A DNA stretch of 64,000 nucleotides from Arion vulgaris. Taxonomy: Eukaryota; Mollusca; Gastropoda; Stylommatophora; Arionidae. Position 1 is the stretch's first letter. Each line of letters opens with the position of its first letter. Shown in pieces: positions 22,861 to 33,325 of the stretch. The stretch lies in NCBI GenBank assembly GCA_020796225.1, contig CM036755.1:66346049-66410048 (forward strand). The letters are read 5' to 3'. A program made the position numbers and the translations under genes. Below the pieces are notes generated by a model. The model worked only from the letters and a program-made list of their open reading frames with translations, did no database searches and was not told where the DNA came from.

Positions 22861-23430
22861 CGTTGATAATCTCTTCTTAGAGTACACCAACCATATCTTC
22901 ATCTTCTCTCTCTCTCTCTCTCCGTCGTCCTCTGTCATCTTCTATTTGTTATAACAGTTGTTACCAATGAAGTTAGCACTATTATAAAGTGAAACATAGT
23001 TATATATAAATAAAGGGAATATAAGATGGAGAAAAATACAATTGAAGCGGACTACAGATGAAAATAACAATCATTTTTAATATTCAACAACCATATACAA
23101 ATAAGAAATCATGTTTAATCAACAATTACTTGAGAATATCAATCAGATTTAATACAACAATCATATGATAAGAATAATTCATATTGAATCAACAATCGAG
23201 AAAGATCAATAATAATTGGGAATCATAGATTTGTCAAATATGTCAAGATAATATTTTTCAATACAAGTTATTGTTCAAGTAGAAAATGTAAGTAATTTGA
23301 TCTTTCGAAACAATTGATAATCAATTGATCGGATATTTTTGATTTTCTCTTGCCGATGGTGGTGGTAGCGTCAACAGAACAGTTGCAGTAATGCAAGTAG
23401 TAACAGTACAATACATTAAAAGTAGAACAA
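22861..23430. other. Intergenic stretch between the two LRR genes
   Basis: Begins with LINE-like cttcttagagtacaccaacc and a CT run, then AT-rich sequence with loose repetition of aatcaacaat words. No gene was seen. Confidence 0.4.
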
Positions 23431-23439
23431 ACATCACTG

Positions 23440-23940
23440 TACACACACAAATTAACAACTACAACAGTATGGAATGCAACTGATAGGAAAATAAAGATCA
23501 GAATACTAAGAGCATGCATATTCACAGTTGCAATGTATGGTTATGAAGCATGGACATTTAACAAGACAGTGGAAAAGCATACATATGATTTTGAATATAC
23601 GTGTTTCAGAAGAGTCATTTGTATATCATGAACAGAGAGAACAATTAGATCTATTCAGAAAGAACTCAAAATCAAAGAAAATTGGCTGATGTTACAAATA
23701 AGAAAATGGAAGTATTTTGGACATATAAAGAGACACGAAGGACTGGAGAAGACCATCATAGAAGGAGACATTCCGACAAAGAGAAGGGGGAGACCACGGA
23801 GAAGATGGATTCAGGATGTAATTGATAATTTGAGCATGGCCGCTGCAGAGGCAAGACACTGGCATATTAGAGAGAGAAATTACAAAGGACTGTAAGGGGG
23901 CAAAGTTCTGCTCATGATCAACAATTTGATGATGTACAAT
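23440..23940 (+). mobile_element. LINE 3' fragment
   Basis: Reads YGYEAWTFNKTVEKHTYDFE, a stop, then KENWLMLQIRKWKYFGHIKR and RRGRPRRRWIQDVIDNLSMA. 5' truncated; several copies of this subfamily occur in the window. Confidence 0.8.
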
Positions 23941-24059
23941 ATAAAAATATAATAATAATGATATATATATATATATTGTTACAGTTATATACAAATATTA
24001 GCAATAGCTACATTAACATTAATACTAATAGAAAGAATTACTACATTAATTGATATGAA

Positions 24060-24680
24060 GGAATGACCGTGTTGACAATATCATCATGTATGTGTAGCCG
24101 TCATCAGGTCAGAACACAAGCTTCCATTTCCCGTTTCATCGCCATTATCCAAGTATCTTTTGGTATGCCACGTTTCCTCCTTTTGTCTGATGTCAATCTG
24201 AGATCTGTCTTTGTCAACAGTTTCTCTCGTATTCTATACACATATTTCAGCCATCTCAATCTTCTTGCTCTCGTCTTCATCAGGTGCTGTCTCCACATCG
24301 AAGGTTGGCCTGCAATGAATCTCCAGCATCCTCTAACTTTTGCCTTGGTGTTGCACACTGCCAGACTGTAACCTGTCCATTTCTTAAAGTTTCCCTCCCA
24401 CTTATCTCTCAGTCTTCCTCTTGCTCTTCCTCCCTCAACTTTCCCTCTAGTAAAGATTTTATCATGGTGTCATGTCTTTTATGTGCCCAAAATACTTTAC
24501 TTGTCTGAATTTTATTTCTCTTAATAATAGTTTCTTCATGCCTAGTTTTCCTAAAACTTGTTTATTTGTCTGTTTTTCTGTCCATGAATCTCTGCCTATT
24601 CTTCTATATATCCACATCTCAAATGCATCAATTCTGTCTTCTAACAGCTTGTTCATTGTCCATGTCCTCTAATCATTGTT
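24060..24680 (-). mobile_element. LINE 3' fragment, antisense
   Basis: The minus strand reads KLLEDRIDAFEMWIYRRIGR then KLLLREIKFRQVKYFGHI, and at the far end RRKRGIPKDTWIMAMKREME. Frame breaks between. Confidence 0.75.
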
Positions 24681-24799
24681 AACCAATTATGTACAACCTC
24701 GGATATCTTCTAAAGATAAACTGAAATTGAAGATAATTTACATCATGTTATTGTGAAGATAAATCGTGAAACAAAACAAACAATCCTTAAAGTAGGTAC

Positions 24800-24985
24800 T
24801 CGGTGACACTTGTCGGTGCTACGGAGTACGTGCACTGCAGTTGAGATCTTCCTGTGTAAGAAAGATAATGGAGGACATATGGTTACTCACCGAAGTGCAA
24901 TGATGATGGTTCTATCAATCAATCTATCTATCAATCTATCGATCAATCTATCGATCAATCTATCAATCAATCTATCGATCAATCA
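24800..24985 (+). mobile_element. SINE-A copy whose ATCA/ATCT tail supplies the stop codon of the LRR membrane protein
   Basis: The body matches 750-908 (gagatcttcctgtgtaagaa, gtgcaatgatgatgg). The tail atcaatctatc... runs to 24984. On the minus strand the LRR frame reads gta aca cat gat tga at 24979-24993, and the stop is inside this tail. Confidence 0.75.
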
Positions 24986-27348
24986 TGTGTTACAGTATCT
25001 GATAGACGTAGGTATAATCTTTGACTGCGAATATTTGAGTCTGAAGCTGAGACCTTGTTTCGTTTCTTGCTTTTCCTGTAAAGTATGCAGGCCGTCACGA
25101 TAGCTACACAGGCTAAACAGACGGCTAAGGTACACATAATAGCCAGGATAACGGGTATGTAGTCTACGCCGTCATCTTTACTGGTGTCGCTGTTGCCCTT
25201 TGTTGTTGTTGTAGACGCTACTACTATAGTGGTTGATTCTGTTAATATGGTAGGTGCTGTAGATGTGAACGTTGATGGTGTTGCTGTTGCAGAAGTTAAA
25301 GTCGCAGTTGTTGTTGGGGTAGTTGGTGTGGAGTCGGGGTGTGGGAGTTGTTGTGTGGGAGTCGTAGGGATGGGAGTCATTAGTGTGGGAGTCGTTGGTG
25401 TATCTGAATTTGTTGTAGAATCTGTAGTTGAAGTTGTCGTTGGTGTATCTGAAGTTGTTGTAGAATCGGTCGTTGAAGTAGTTGTAGTAGTAGTAGTAGT
25501 TAAAAGCGTGCTAGATGTAGTTGTGACTGTAGTCGTAGTGGTAGGATTTAAACAGTCAATCTTCAGCTGTGACATGGCGGCAGCGAGTGTTGCCCCACCG
25601 TATCCCGAGGAAGAACCACATGTCGGGGATTTGCTTGCTAGATGGCTCAAGAGATACTGCCCTAGCCACTGGTCATCGCAATCACATTTCCAGTTTCTGT
25701 TTGCGCTCAGAATGATATCGGTCTGACTACTAGTTAGCCAACCTTCCATGGAAGATGGTAAAGATGCTATCCCTATGTTGGACATGATGAGAGTTTTAAT
25801 AGAACTACCCTGAAAAGCACCAGCTTCAATCTGTGAAATTGAGTTACCCCTCAGATCTAAAGTTTCTATGTTGATATTATTGAAATCTTGGGATGAGATC
25901 TTGGTGATCAAGTTATTACTGAGGTCCACAGTTTTAGGCGGAGTTTGACTGTTCTTGATTGCGTCGGACGGAGCAACTGTGAATTCATTATTAGAGAGAT
26001 CAAGTTTGTCTAGAGAAGTTCCTTGTAAGCTGTCATCTGGTAGTGAACTTATCCTGTTGCCTGACAGATTCACTTCTTTAAGAGCTGTCAATCCAGAAAA
26101 GATTTTCGATGGAACAGATGATAGCTGCATGTCAGTTAGATCCGCTATGGATAATTTAGTTAGAAGCTGAAATGTTCCCGGTTGAATAGTTTTAATAGGA
26201 TTAAATGACAGATGAAGTTCTTCCAAGTTGACAAGATTATTGAAGTCTGTTGATTTCAGTTGTTGAATTTGGTTGACTCGAAGATCTAAGAACTTTAGCT
26301 GCCCAAGATTGTTAATTGCTGGAGAAGGAACATCCTTGAGATCATTGGAAGATAGATCTAGTTTCTCAATGGAAGATCCTACGAAACTGTCGTCCGCGAT
26401 GTAGTTGATGTTGTTCTTTGAAGCATCCACTTTGTTCAGATGTACACGGTTCGCAAACAACCTATTTGGGATGATACTAAGATTCATATTATTAATATAA
26501 ATCTCATTGACATTGTCAAGTACTTGAAACGTGTCGCTGTCAATAGTTGATATAGGGTTCGTTTCCAGATGTAAAGTCTTCAGGTTGACAAGACCAGCAA
26601 AGTCTGTGCTAGCTAAACGTGTCATCTTATTTTCAGCCAAATCCAACAATGTCAGAGACATCATATTCTTAAAAAATGATGGCGGTATTTGTATTATGCT
26701 GTTGTTATGGAAACTGAGTTCTTCAAGGTTGTTTAAGCCAGTGAAAGAATTAGCGGTACCAAACGCCCTCATGTTATCGTTAACAATATCTAATCTCTTT
26801 AGATTTGGATTGTTCTGAAAAACTGTGCCTAAAAAGCCTCGTATATTCAGGCCATCAAGTTTCAAATGTTCAAGATTTGTATAACGGCTAAATGATGACG
26901 TTTTTAGTATTCCTGTTCTGTTCAGATATGCACAGTTACCGTTTAGTACAGTCAGATCAGTTACTGTGAATGGTATTCGTTTATCATCTGGACAACTTCC
27001 ACAGACTGCTTTAACAGGATCGCAGGATGAACATTCAGTTATTCCAACGCACGGAGTTGGTGTTGTAGTTGCTGGAACGATTGGTGTTGTCGTTGTGGAA
27101 TGAAGGTTGTCGTTGGGTTGGTGTTGTAGTTGTTGGAATGAAAGGTGTTGTCGTTGGGGTTGGGGTTGGTGATGTTGTTGTTGGAATGAAAGGTGTTGTT
27201 GTTGGAGTTGATGTTGTTGTAATGAATGGTGTTGTGAGTTGTAGTAGTTGTTGTTGTGGTTGTTGTTGTCGTTGTCATGCAGTCTATGACTATCTGAGGT
27301 GCCGCTGTCTTCATGTTCATGTTTGGATACTTGGATGATGTTCCACAT
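24979..27348 (-). CDS. Multi-module LRR protein, C-terminal part (divergent LRR module, Thr-rich stalk, TM helix, short tail)
   Basis: The open frame spans 789 residues, but its first 85-90 residues (His/Gln/Asn-rich) are an off-frame reading of the upstream Thr/Pro linker. Real coding probably starts at about 27100 with PIVPATTTPTPCVGITEC. It contains a Cys cap (CVGITECSSCDPVKAVCGSC), about 14 LRRs, a C-cap (NWKCDCDDQWLGQYLL...IDC), and a Thr/Ser/Pro stalk of about 120 residues. A transmembrane helix follows at 25078-25161 (YIPVILAIMCTLAVCLACVA and onward) with a basic stop-transfer RKSKKRNK. The tail is about 32 residues with one tyrosine and no recognised signalling domain. The module is clearly diverged from the three upstream ones. 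The stop codon lies in the ATCA-type tail of an adjacent SINE, so the native C-terminus may have been longer. Type I membrane topology is inferred. Confidence 0.85.
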   Translation of the reverse strand: MWNIIQVSKHEHEDSGTSDSHRLHDNDNNNHNNNYYNSQHHSLQQHQLQQQHLSFQQQHHQPQPQRQHLSFQQLQHQPNDNLHSTTTTPIVPATTTPTPCVGITECSSCDPVKAVCGSCPDDKRIPFTVTDLTVLNGNCAYLNRTGILKTSSFSRYTNLEHLKLDGLNIRGFLGTVFQNNPNLKRLDIVNDNMRAFGTANSFTGLNNLEELSFHNNSIIQIPPSFFKNMMSLTLLDLAENKMTRLASTDFAGLVNLKTLHLETNPISTIDSDTFQVLDNVNEIYINNMNLSIIPNRLFANRVHLNKVDASKNNINYIADDSFVGSSIEKLDLSSNDLKDVPSPAINNLGQLKFLDLRVNQIQQLKSTDFNNLVNLEELHLSFNPIKTIQPGTFQLLTKLSIADLTDMQLSSVPSKIFSGLTALKEVNLSGNRISSLPDDSLQGTSLDKLDLSNNEFTVAPSDAIKNSQTPPKTVDLSNNLITKISSQDFNNINIETLDLRGNSISQIEAGAFQGSSIKTLIMSNIGIASLPSSMEGWLTSSQTDIILSANRNWKCDCDDQWLGQYLLSHLASKSPTCGSSSGYGGATLAAAMSQLKIDCLNPTTTTTVTTTSSTLLTTTTTTTTSTTDSTTTSDTPTTTSTTDSTTNSDTPTTPTLMTPIPTTPTQQLPHPDSTPTTPTTTATLTSATATPSTFTSTAPTILTESTTIVVASTTTTKGNSDTSKDDGVDYIPVILAIMCTLAVCLACVAIVTACILYRKSKKRNKVSASDSNIRSQRLYLRLSDTVTHD

Positions 27349-30300
27349 ACTGGTCCGTTATTTATCGAAGTTGTAAGACTGATAAAATATTGAGCTAACC
27401 ATACTTTAGAACAACTACAATCCCAGTTATCATTGTTCTCCAAATTTAAGACAGTCTTACTTGATATCAGCCAAGATTCCATGGAGTCTGGTAGTGTTGT
27501 TAGTCCTGTGTTGCTGAGATCAAGATTATCAATGGTACTACCTTGAAATGCATCATCTTCAAGTGTTAGTTTAGTTTGTCCATTTCCACCAAGTTTGAGA
27601 TTGGTGATCTTACTTCCAGAAAATGCTCCATTCTTTATTTGAAATGTTGATTGTTTTGTGTTGCCTAAATTCAAGTTTGTAATACTGCTACCAGTGAACG
27701 CTCCACTTTCAATCTCCACTATTGGGTTCTCAGTGAGATCTAACGTCTCTATGGTAACTCTAGCAAACATTTGAGAAGAGATTATAGCAAAGTTGTTTAC
27801 TCTTAAGTCTACATTCTTAAGTGAAGTCAGACCAGCGAATAGTCCTGTAGGAATATTTCTTAGTGTCATATTACTCATAAGAATATCTTCAACTTTAACC
27901 AGTGATTGGAAAGTGTCTCCATCAATAGAAGTTACTGGGTTTGAAGACAAAGTTAAAGTTTTCATGTTGTCTAGTCCATCAAATTGTTTTCTTGTCAATG
28001 ATGTTAGTTTGTTGTGATCTAGGTTTAGTGTCTCCAACAATGTCAGATTTTGAAAACTGTTATCTTGTAAGAAAGCTATTTCATTATAAGATAAATTGAG
28101 TTCCTCCAGATTATACATATTTTGTAATGTATGATTATCCATTCCTGCAATAATATTGTTGGCTATTGAGAGCGATTTTAAAGTTGAGCAAGTTTTAAAT
28201 GGGCTCGATACAAATGATTTGATCTTGATACCGTCTAGAGTAAGTGTCACGAGGTGGTTGTATCTTGCAAGATGTGTTCCTGACAGGATAAACATCGATG
28301 TAAGTAAGGTAGTACATGGTCGTGTCACAGTCGTAACTGTGAGATCTGTTACAGTGTCGGGTACCTTGGGATCGCCTGGACACATATCACAGACATATTG
28401 TGTACCACTACACACAGTACAGCCTGGTATGGTACACTGCTGCGCAGCTGTCAGCGTTGATGGTGTTGTTGTAATGATTGGTGTTGTAGTTGTTGTTGTG
28501 GTTGTTGTTGTCGTTGTCATGCAGTCTATGACTATCTGAGGTGCCGCTGTCTTCATGTTCATGTTTGGATACTTGGATGATGTTCCACAAACTGGTCCGT
28601 TATTTATCGAAGTTGTAAGACTGATAAAATATTGAGCTAACCATACTTTAGAACAACTACAGTCCCAGTTATCATTGTTGTCCAAATTTAAGACAGTCTT
28701 ACTTGATATCAGCCAAGATTCCATGGAGTCTGGTAGTGTTGTTAGTCCTGTGTTGCTGAGGTCAAGATTAACAATGGTACTACCTTGAAATGCATCATCT
28801 TCAAGTGTTAGTTTAGTTTGTCCATTTCCACCAAGTTTGAGATTGGTGATCTTACTTCCAGAAAATGCTCCATTCTTTATTTGAAATGTTGATTGTTTTG
28901 TGTTGCCTAGATTCAAGTTTGTAATACTGCTACCAGTGAACGCTCCACTTTCAATCTCAACTATTGGGTTCTCAGTGAGATCTAACGTCTCTATGGTAAC
29001 TCCAGCAAACATTTGAGAAGAGATTATAGCAAAGTTGTTTCCTCTTAAGTCCACATTCTTAAGTGAAGTCAGACCTGCGAACAATCCTGTAGGAATATTT
29101 CTTAGTGTCATATTATTCATAATAATACTTTCAACTTTGACCAGTGGTTGGAAAGTGTCTGCATCAATAGAAGTTACTGGGTTTGAAGACAAAGATAACG
29201 TTTTCATGTTGTCTAGTCCATCAAATTGTTTTCTTTTCAATGATGTTAGTTTGTTGTGTTCTAGGTTTAGTGTCTCTAGCAATGTCAGATTTTGAAAGCT
29301 GTTATCTTGTAGCACAGATATTTCATTATAAGATAAATTGAGATCTTCTAGATTATATAGAATTTGTAATGTAGGATTATCAATTCTTGGAATAATATTG
29401 TTGGCTATTGAGAGCGATTTTAAAGTTGAGCAAGTTTTAAATAGGTTCCCTACAAATGATCTGATCTTGATACCGTCTAGAGTAAGACTTACAAGGTGGT
29501 TGTATCGTGCAAGATGTGTTCCTGACAGGATAAACGCCGATGTAAGTAAGGTAGAACATGGTCGTGTCACAGTCGTAATTGTAAGATCTGTTACAGTGTC
29601 GGGTACCTTGGGATCGCCTGGACACATATCACAGACATATTGTGTACCACTACACACAGTACAACCTGGTACAACGGTACACTGCTGTGCAGCTGTCAGC
29701 GTTGATGTTGTTGTTCTAATGAATGGTGTTGTAGTTGTTGTGGTTGTTGTTGTCGTTGTCATGCAGTCTATGACTATCTGAGGTGCCGCTGTCTTCATGT
29801 TCATGTTTGGATACTTGGATGATGTTCCACAAACTGGTCCGTTATTTATCGAAGTTGTAAGACTGATAAAATATTGAGCTAACCATACTTTAGAACAACT
29901 ACAGTCCCAGTTATCATTGTTGTCCAAATTTAAGACAGTCTTACTTGATATCAGCCAAGATTCCATGGAGTCTGGTAGTGTTGTTAGTCCTGTGTTGCTG
30001 AGGTCAAGATTAACAATGGTACTACCTTGAAATGCATCATCTTCAAGTGTTAGTTTAGTTTGTCCATTTCCACCAAGTTTGAGATTGGTGATCTTACTTC
30101 CAGAAAATGCTCCATTCTTTATTTGAAATGTTGATTGTTTTGTGTTGCCTAGATTCAAGTTTGTAATACTGCTACCAGTGAACGCTCCACTTTCAATCTC
30201 AACTATTGGGTTCTCAGTGAGATCTAACGTCTCTATGGTAACTCCAGCAAACATTTGAGAAGAGATTATAGCAAAGTTGTTTCCTCTTAAGTCTACATTC

Positions 30301-31010
30301 TTAAGTGAAGTCAGACCAGCGAATAGTCCTGTAGGAATGTTCATGAGTGTCATATTATTCATAATAATACTTTCAACTTTGACCAGTGGTTGGAAAGTGT
30401 CTGCATCAATAGAAGTTACTGGGTTTGAAGACAAAGTTAGAGTTTTCATGTTGTCTAGTCCATCAAATTGTTTTCTTTTCAATGATGTTAGTTTGTTGTG
30501 ATCTAGATTTAGTGTCTCCAGCAATGTCAGATTTTGAAAGCTGTTATCTTGTAGCAAAAATATATTATTATTAGATAAATTGAGTTCCTCCAGATTATAC
30601 ATATTCTGTAATGTTTTATTGTCAATTCCTTGAATAATATTGTTGGCCATTGAGAGCGATTTTAAAGTTGAGCAAGTTCTAAATGGGTTCGATAGTAATT
30701 TGAGGTTGATGCCGTCTAGAGTAAGACTTGCAAGTTGGTTGTATCTTGCAAGAGATGCCCCTGTCAGGATAAAATACGATGAAAACAGGGTGGTACAGGG
30801 ATGTGTCACAGACGTAATTGTAAGATCTGTTACGGTGTTGGGAACCTTCTGGTCACTTGGACACATATCACAGACATATTGTGTACCACTACACACAGTA
30901 CAGCCTGGTATGGTACACTGCTGTGCAGCTATGAGCACATTATTATAATGTAGATTTGACACAATAAACACTACAATATAGGATGCACTAAACATATTAA
31001 TTCCTGCCAT
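27039..31010 (-). CDS. Multi-module LRR protein, N-terminal part (signal peptide plus three LRR modules)
   Basis: Open frame of 1323 residues starting with a signal peptide (MAGINMFSASYIVVFIVSN; first mature Cys at 32). It has three tandem modules starting near residues 32, 440 and 857, each of about 400 residues: Cys cap CTxPGCTVCSGTQYVCDMC, about ten LRRs, C-cap NWDCSCSKVW...VIDC, then a Thr-run linker. The second halves of modules 1 and 2 are essentially identical; differences cluster in the Cys-cap-to-LRR3 part. The last roughly 80 residues (Asn/His/Gln-rich, after about 1243) are out of frame: the Thr/Pro linker continues in a second frame and then joins the downstream frame at about 27100. 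The true product most likely continues into the 24979-27100 segment as one protein of about 2010 residues. The alternative, two separate genes, is less likely because the downstream part has no signal peptide. Confidence 0.85.
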   Translation of the reverse strand: MAGINMFSASYIVVFIVSNLHYNNVLIAAQQCTIPGCTVCSGTQYVCDMCPSDQKVPNTVTDLTITSVTHPCTTLFSSYFILTGASLARYNQLASLTLDGINLKLLSNPFRTCSTLKSLSMANNIIQGIDNKTLQNMYNLEELNLSNNNIFLLQDNSFQNLTLLETLNLDHNKLTSLKRKQFDGLDNMKTLTLSSNPVTSIDADTFQPLVKVESIIMNNMTLMNIPTGLFAGLTSLKNVDLRGNNFAIISSQMFAGVTIETLDLTENPIVEIESGAFTGSSITNLNLGNTKQSTFQIKNGAFSGSKITNLKLGGNGQTKLTLEDDAFQGSTIVNLDLSNTGLTTLPDSMESWLISSKTVLNLDNNDNWDCSCSKVWLAQYFISLTTSINNGPVCGTSSKYPNMNMKTAAPQIVIDCMTTTTTTTTTTTPFIRTTTSTLTAAQQCTVVPGCTVCSGTQYVCDMCPGDPKVPDTVTDLTITTVTRPCSTLLTSAFILSGTHLARYNHLVSLTLDGIKIRSFVGNLFKTCSTLKSLSIANNIIPRIDNPTLQILYNLEDLNLSYNEISVLQDNSFQNLTLLETLNLEHNKLTSLKRKQFDGLDNMKTLSLSSNPVTSIDADTFQPLVKVESIIMNNMTLRNIPTGLFAGLTSLKNVDLRGNNFAIISSQMFAGVTIETLDLTENPIVEIESGAFTGSSITNLNLGNTKQSTFQIKNGAFSGSKITNLKLGGNGQTKLTLEDDAFQGSTIVNLDLSNTGLTTLPDSMESWLISSKTVLNLDNNDNWDCSCSKVWLAQYFISLTTSINNGPVCGTSSKYPNMNMKTAAPQIVIDCMTTTTTTTTTTTTPIITTTPSTLTAAQQCTIPGCTVCSGTQYVCDMCPGDPKVPDTVTDLTVTTVTRPCTTLLTSMFILSGTHLARYNHLVTLTLDGIKIKSFVSSPFKTCSTLKSLSIANNIIAGMDNHTLQNMYNLEELNLSYNEIAFLQDNSFQNLTLLETLNLDHNKLTSLTRKQFDGLDNMKTLTLSSNPVTSIDGDTFQSLVKVEDILMSNMTLRNIPTGLFAGLTSLKNVDLRVNNFAIISSQMFARVTIETLDLTENPIVEIESGAFTGSSITNLNLGNTKQSTFQIKNGAFSGSKITNLKLGGNGQTKLTLEDDAFQGSTIDNLDLSNTGLTTLPDSMESWLISSKTVLNLENNDNWDCSCSKVWLAQYFISLTTSINNGPVCGTSSKYPNMNMKTAAPQIVIDCMTTTTTTTTTTTTTHNTIHYNNINSNNNTFHSNNNITNPNPNDNTFHSNNYNTNPTTTFIPQRQHQSFQQLQHQLRALE

Positions 31011-32335
31011 AGAATACTGTCAAATAACAAACAAACCGTTCTCGTTTCTTTATGTCTTTCTTTTCTATTATAGTTCAACTGTTATTCGTTTCTGTTTTAG
31101 TTTTCCCTTTTGCTTTTCCGTCTCGCCGTATAACTTTACTTCTTTTAAATAATATATTTTCAAACAGCCATTGTTGAGCTAATGCTGGTAAGTGTACATA
31201 CTATACATTTTATGCCTAAATGGAATATTTTATTAAAATTAAAAAACACAAGAAATCAGCGTGTCAAGAAATATGTCTTCATCAGTTGCAATCAGTGAAG
31301 TATTTTTTCGTAATACGTGAAAACTTCCACTGCTTTTGGAATGATATTGTTTTGAATCTGGTCGGCGTATTTTTTCTCCGGAATTCCGAGAGTTAAATAT
31401 TTCGAATTATGATCACTAAGTCTTTATCAGAAAGTTTTGACACCCGAGACTCTGGGCTGACAAATCTGTCATTTTATACAGAATATCGTTCAAGGAATGT
31501 TGGGACAGTCTTGTTGTCAACTGATAACAAACAAATGTATTCCGTTACCTGGTTGTAGGCGGACAGGAGAAGTTAGAGGATTGGTGCTTACATTGGAGGT
31601 GGTTACTTATCATTATATTCCCTTCTATCCTCTCTCCCTCCCTCCCTCCTGTTGTAGGGGGGTGGTTTATCACTGTTTGTTTATCCTTCCTGTTTGTTGT
31701 TCCTTTAGTTTCATATTGCTTCATCTTTCCTTTACGGTTTCCAAATTGATAGGATAGATATTCCACCCCTCCTACATATATTTGTTCATATTAGATGATG
31801 TTATTTCATATTTCATATACATATATACTTCCATATTATATCATAGCGATGGTATTAATGGTACCCTGTTCATTGTAGTTATAATTATTCTCCTGCAGTC
31901 ATACAACACAAGTAATTACAGAGGCGTTTAGTCAGTTCCATATACTTTATTTATAGTATTACATAAGGACGCAACAAAAGCACGTCCACTCGATCAGGGT
32001 CCATTTCGAAACTTCCTTGTTTTCTTTCTATCCTCACCACAGTTACTCAAAACGTCACTAACTAATCTCGCAAAAGCGTCATGTCCAATCGTTATGTGTT
32101 GTACTTTTGTTTTGAGAGTACAACACGTGTCTCAACTATTTAATATTATATACACTAACTATTCTAACTGGCTAATTGTCCGTTCTTGAGCTGCCACCTG
32201 GGGTCCTACCACACTCCCTTACCTCCTCTCAGTTGCTTCGAATAGAACCGAAACAGTAAATAAAACATAGGTCATCACTAAAATAGCATTATATATGACA
32301 GACCATTCTTTCTTTTTCTTTTATATAATCCTGTT
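31011..32335. other. 5' flank of the multi-module LRR gene and spacer
   Basis: No convincing gene. The block 31261-31297 resembles the upstream block of the secreted LRR gene. A CT-rich stretch (ctctccctccctccctcct) is at about 31630. I could not classify 31900-32300. Confidence 0.4.
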
Positions 32336-32339
32336 TTAC

Positions 32340-32775
32340 CTCACAGATTCAGGATAAGAAGAGATTTCTAGAACGGGCCTTTTTTCTGCGCTTCATAAAT
32401 AGTGTTTTTTCGTCGTTTCTGTTATCTCTGAGGTCCACATTTTTCGTTACCGTCATTTTGCTTTGTATTCACTGTATCGGAGTAACATTGTAATCTGCTT
32501 ATGTGGTCGAACCATTTCATTTGTTGTTTCTTGATGAAATTCAGTACTGATGTTATACCCACTTTTCCCCTGATGTCTTGTCTTTATTTCTAAACCGGTC
32601 TCTTTTGGATACTCCCATCATTCTGCATAGACACTCAGTCTTTTCTAGTATTCTTCTATCATTTGATGTCAGCGTCCATGTTTGACATAATGTTGGAAGA
32701 AAGATTGTGTTGAACAATGCTCTTCCAATGTTCATGGTGACATGTTTGCATTTTAGACAGATCATTGAAAGTAAT
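32340..32775 (-). mobile_element. LINE 3' fragment, antisense
   Basis: The minus strand encodes ALFNTIFLPTLCQTWTLTSN, then MMGVSKRDRFRNKDK. The 3' end (gatttctagaacgggc) matches the termini at 47375 and 56985. Confidence 0.8.
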
Positions 32776-33060
32776 TAAAGACAATGTGATTGTATCTGTA
32801 TGATACGACTGGTTCATCTACATTTGCGTTATTAAATATACATTAGCATGTGTGCTGTCTTAAATGGTTCTCGTTTGTGCCTCGATGAGTTTGCATGTGT
32901 GTAGCGAAAGGTTATATTTTATGCCAGCAATGATTCGCACGTGTGTAGATAATGGTCTTATTTTATGCCAGCAAGGGTTCGCATGTGTGTAGCTCTGCAT
33001 TTGGTAGTTTGCAGGGGCAGTCGTAGAGACAAAGTAGTGCCAGGGCCATTGAGCTGACAC
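32776..33060. repeat. Loose about 55-nt repetition
   Basis: gttcgcatgtgtgtag-type words recur three times (32890-32995). No gene was seen. Confidence 0.5.
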
Positions 33061-33064
33061 TGAT

Positions 33065-33325
33065 CAAGACCCTACACCACCTCCTCGTGGTGACCCCTGG
33101 AAACAGACAACGATTTGTTAAATAAAGTGGTTGGGAGTACATATTTCCTGACCACAGATCACACTTGAGGATCTAAACTTCAACTACCGCTGAAGTCGTA
33201 AAAGCCCGCCTTCACGGCGAGGACACCATAAAACGATATGCAGGTTTTCACGCAAAATATCAGTCAGAAGCGTCATCGTTGGTGCCATGACTACGCCTGA
33301 ATTCATACCGGGCGAACACAGAAGA
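33065..33325 (+). mobile_element. SINE-H copy
   Basis: Body words ctcgtggtgacccctggaa, ccgccttcacggcgagga and actacgcctgaattcatacc. A second copy at 60885-61400 is split by SINE-G. The A-rich 3' end merges into the adjacent array. Confidence 0.6.

Noticed and set aside
25184..25726. Plus-strand Val-rich open frame of 180 codons
   Set aside because: Antisense shadow of the Thr-rich stalk and C-cap of the LRR membrane protein.
28156..28539. Plus-strand frames repeated at 20072, 28156, 29338 and 30640
   Set aside because: Antisense shadows of the LRR N-caps; they recur only because the LRR modules recur.
24979..31010. Similarity to jawless-vertebrate variable lymphocyte receptors with germline cassette assembly
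   Set aside because: Only the general LRR/C-cap design is shared; no cassette fragments, incomplete germline gene or assembly signals are visible, and the modules are complete.
31900..32300. Possible LTR or solo terminal repeat
   Set aside because: No matching second copy, no primer-binding site and no clear TG...CA ends were found.
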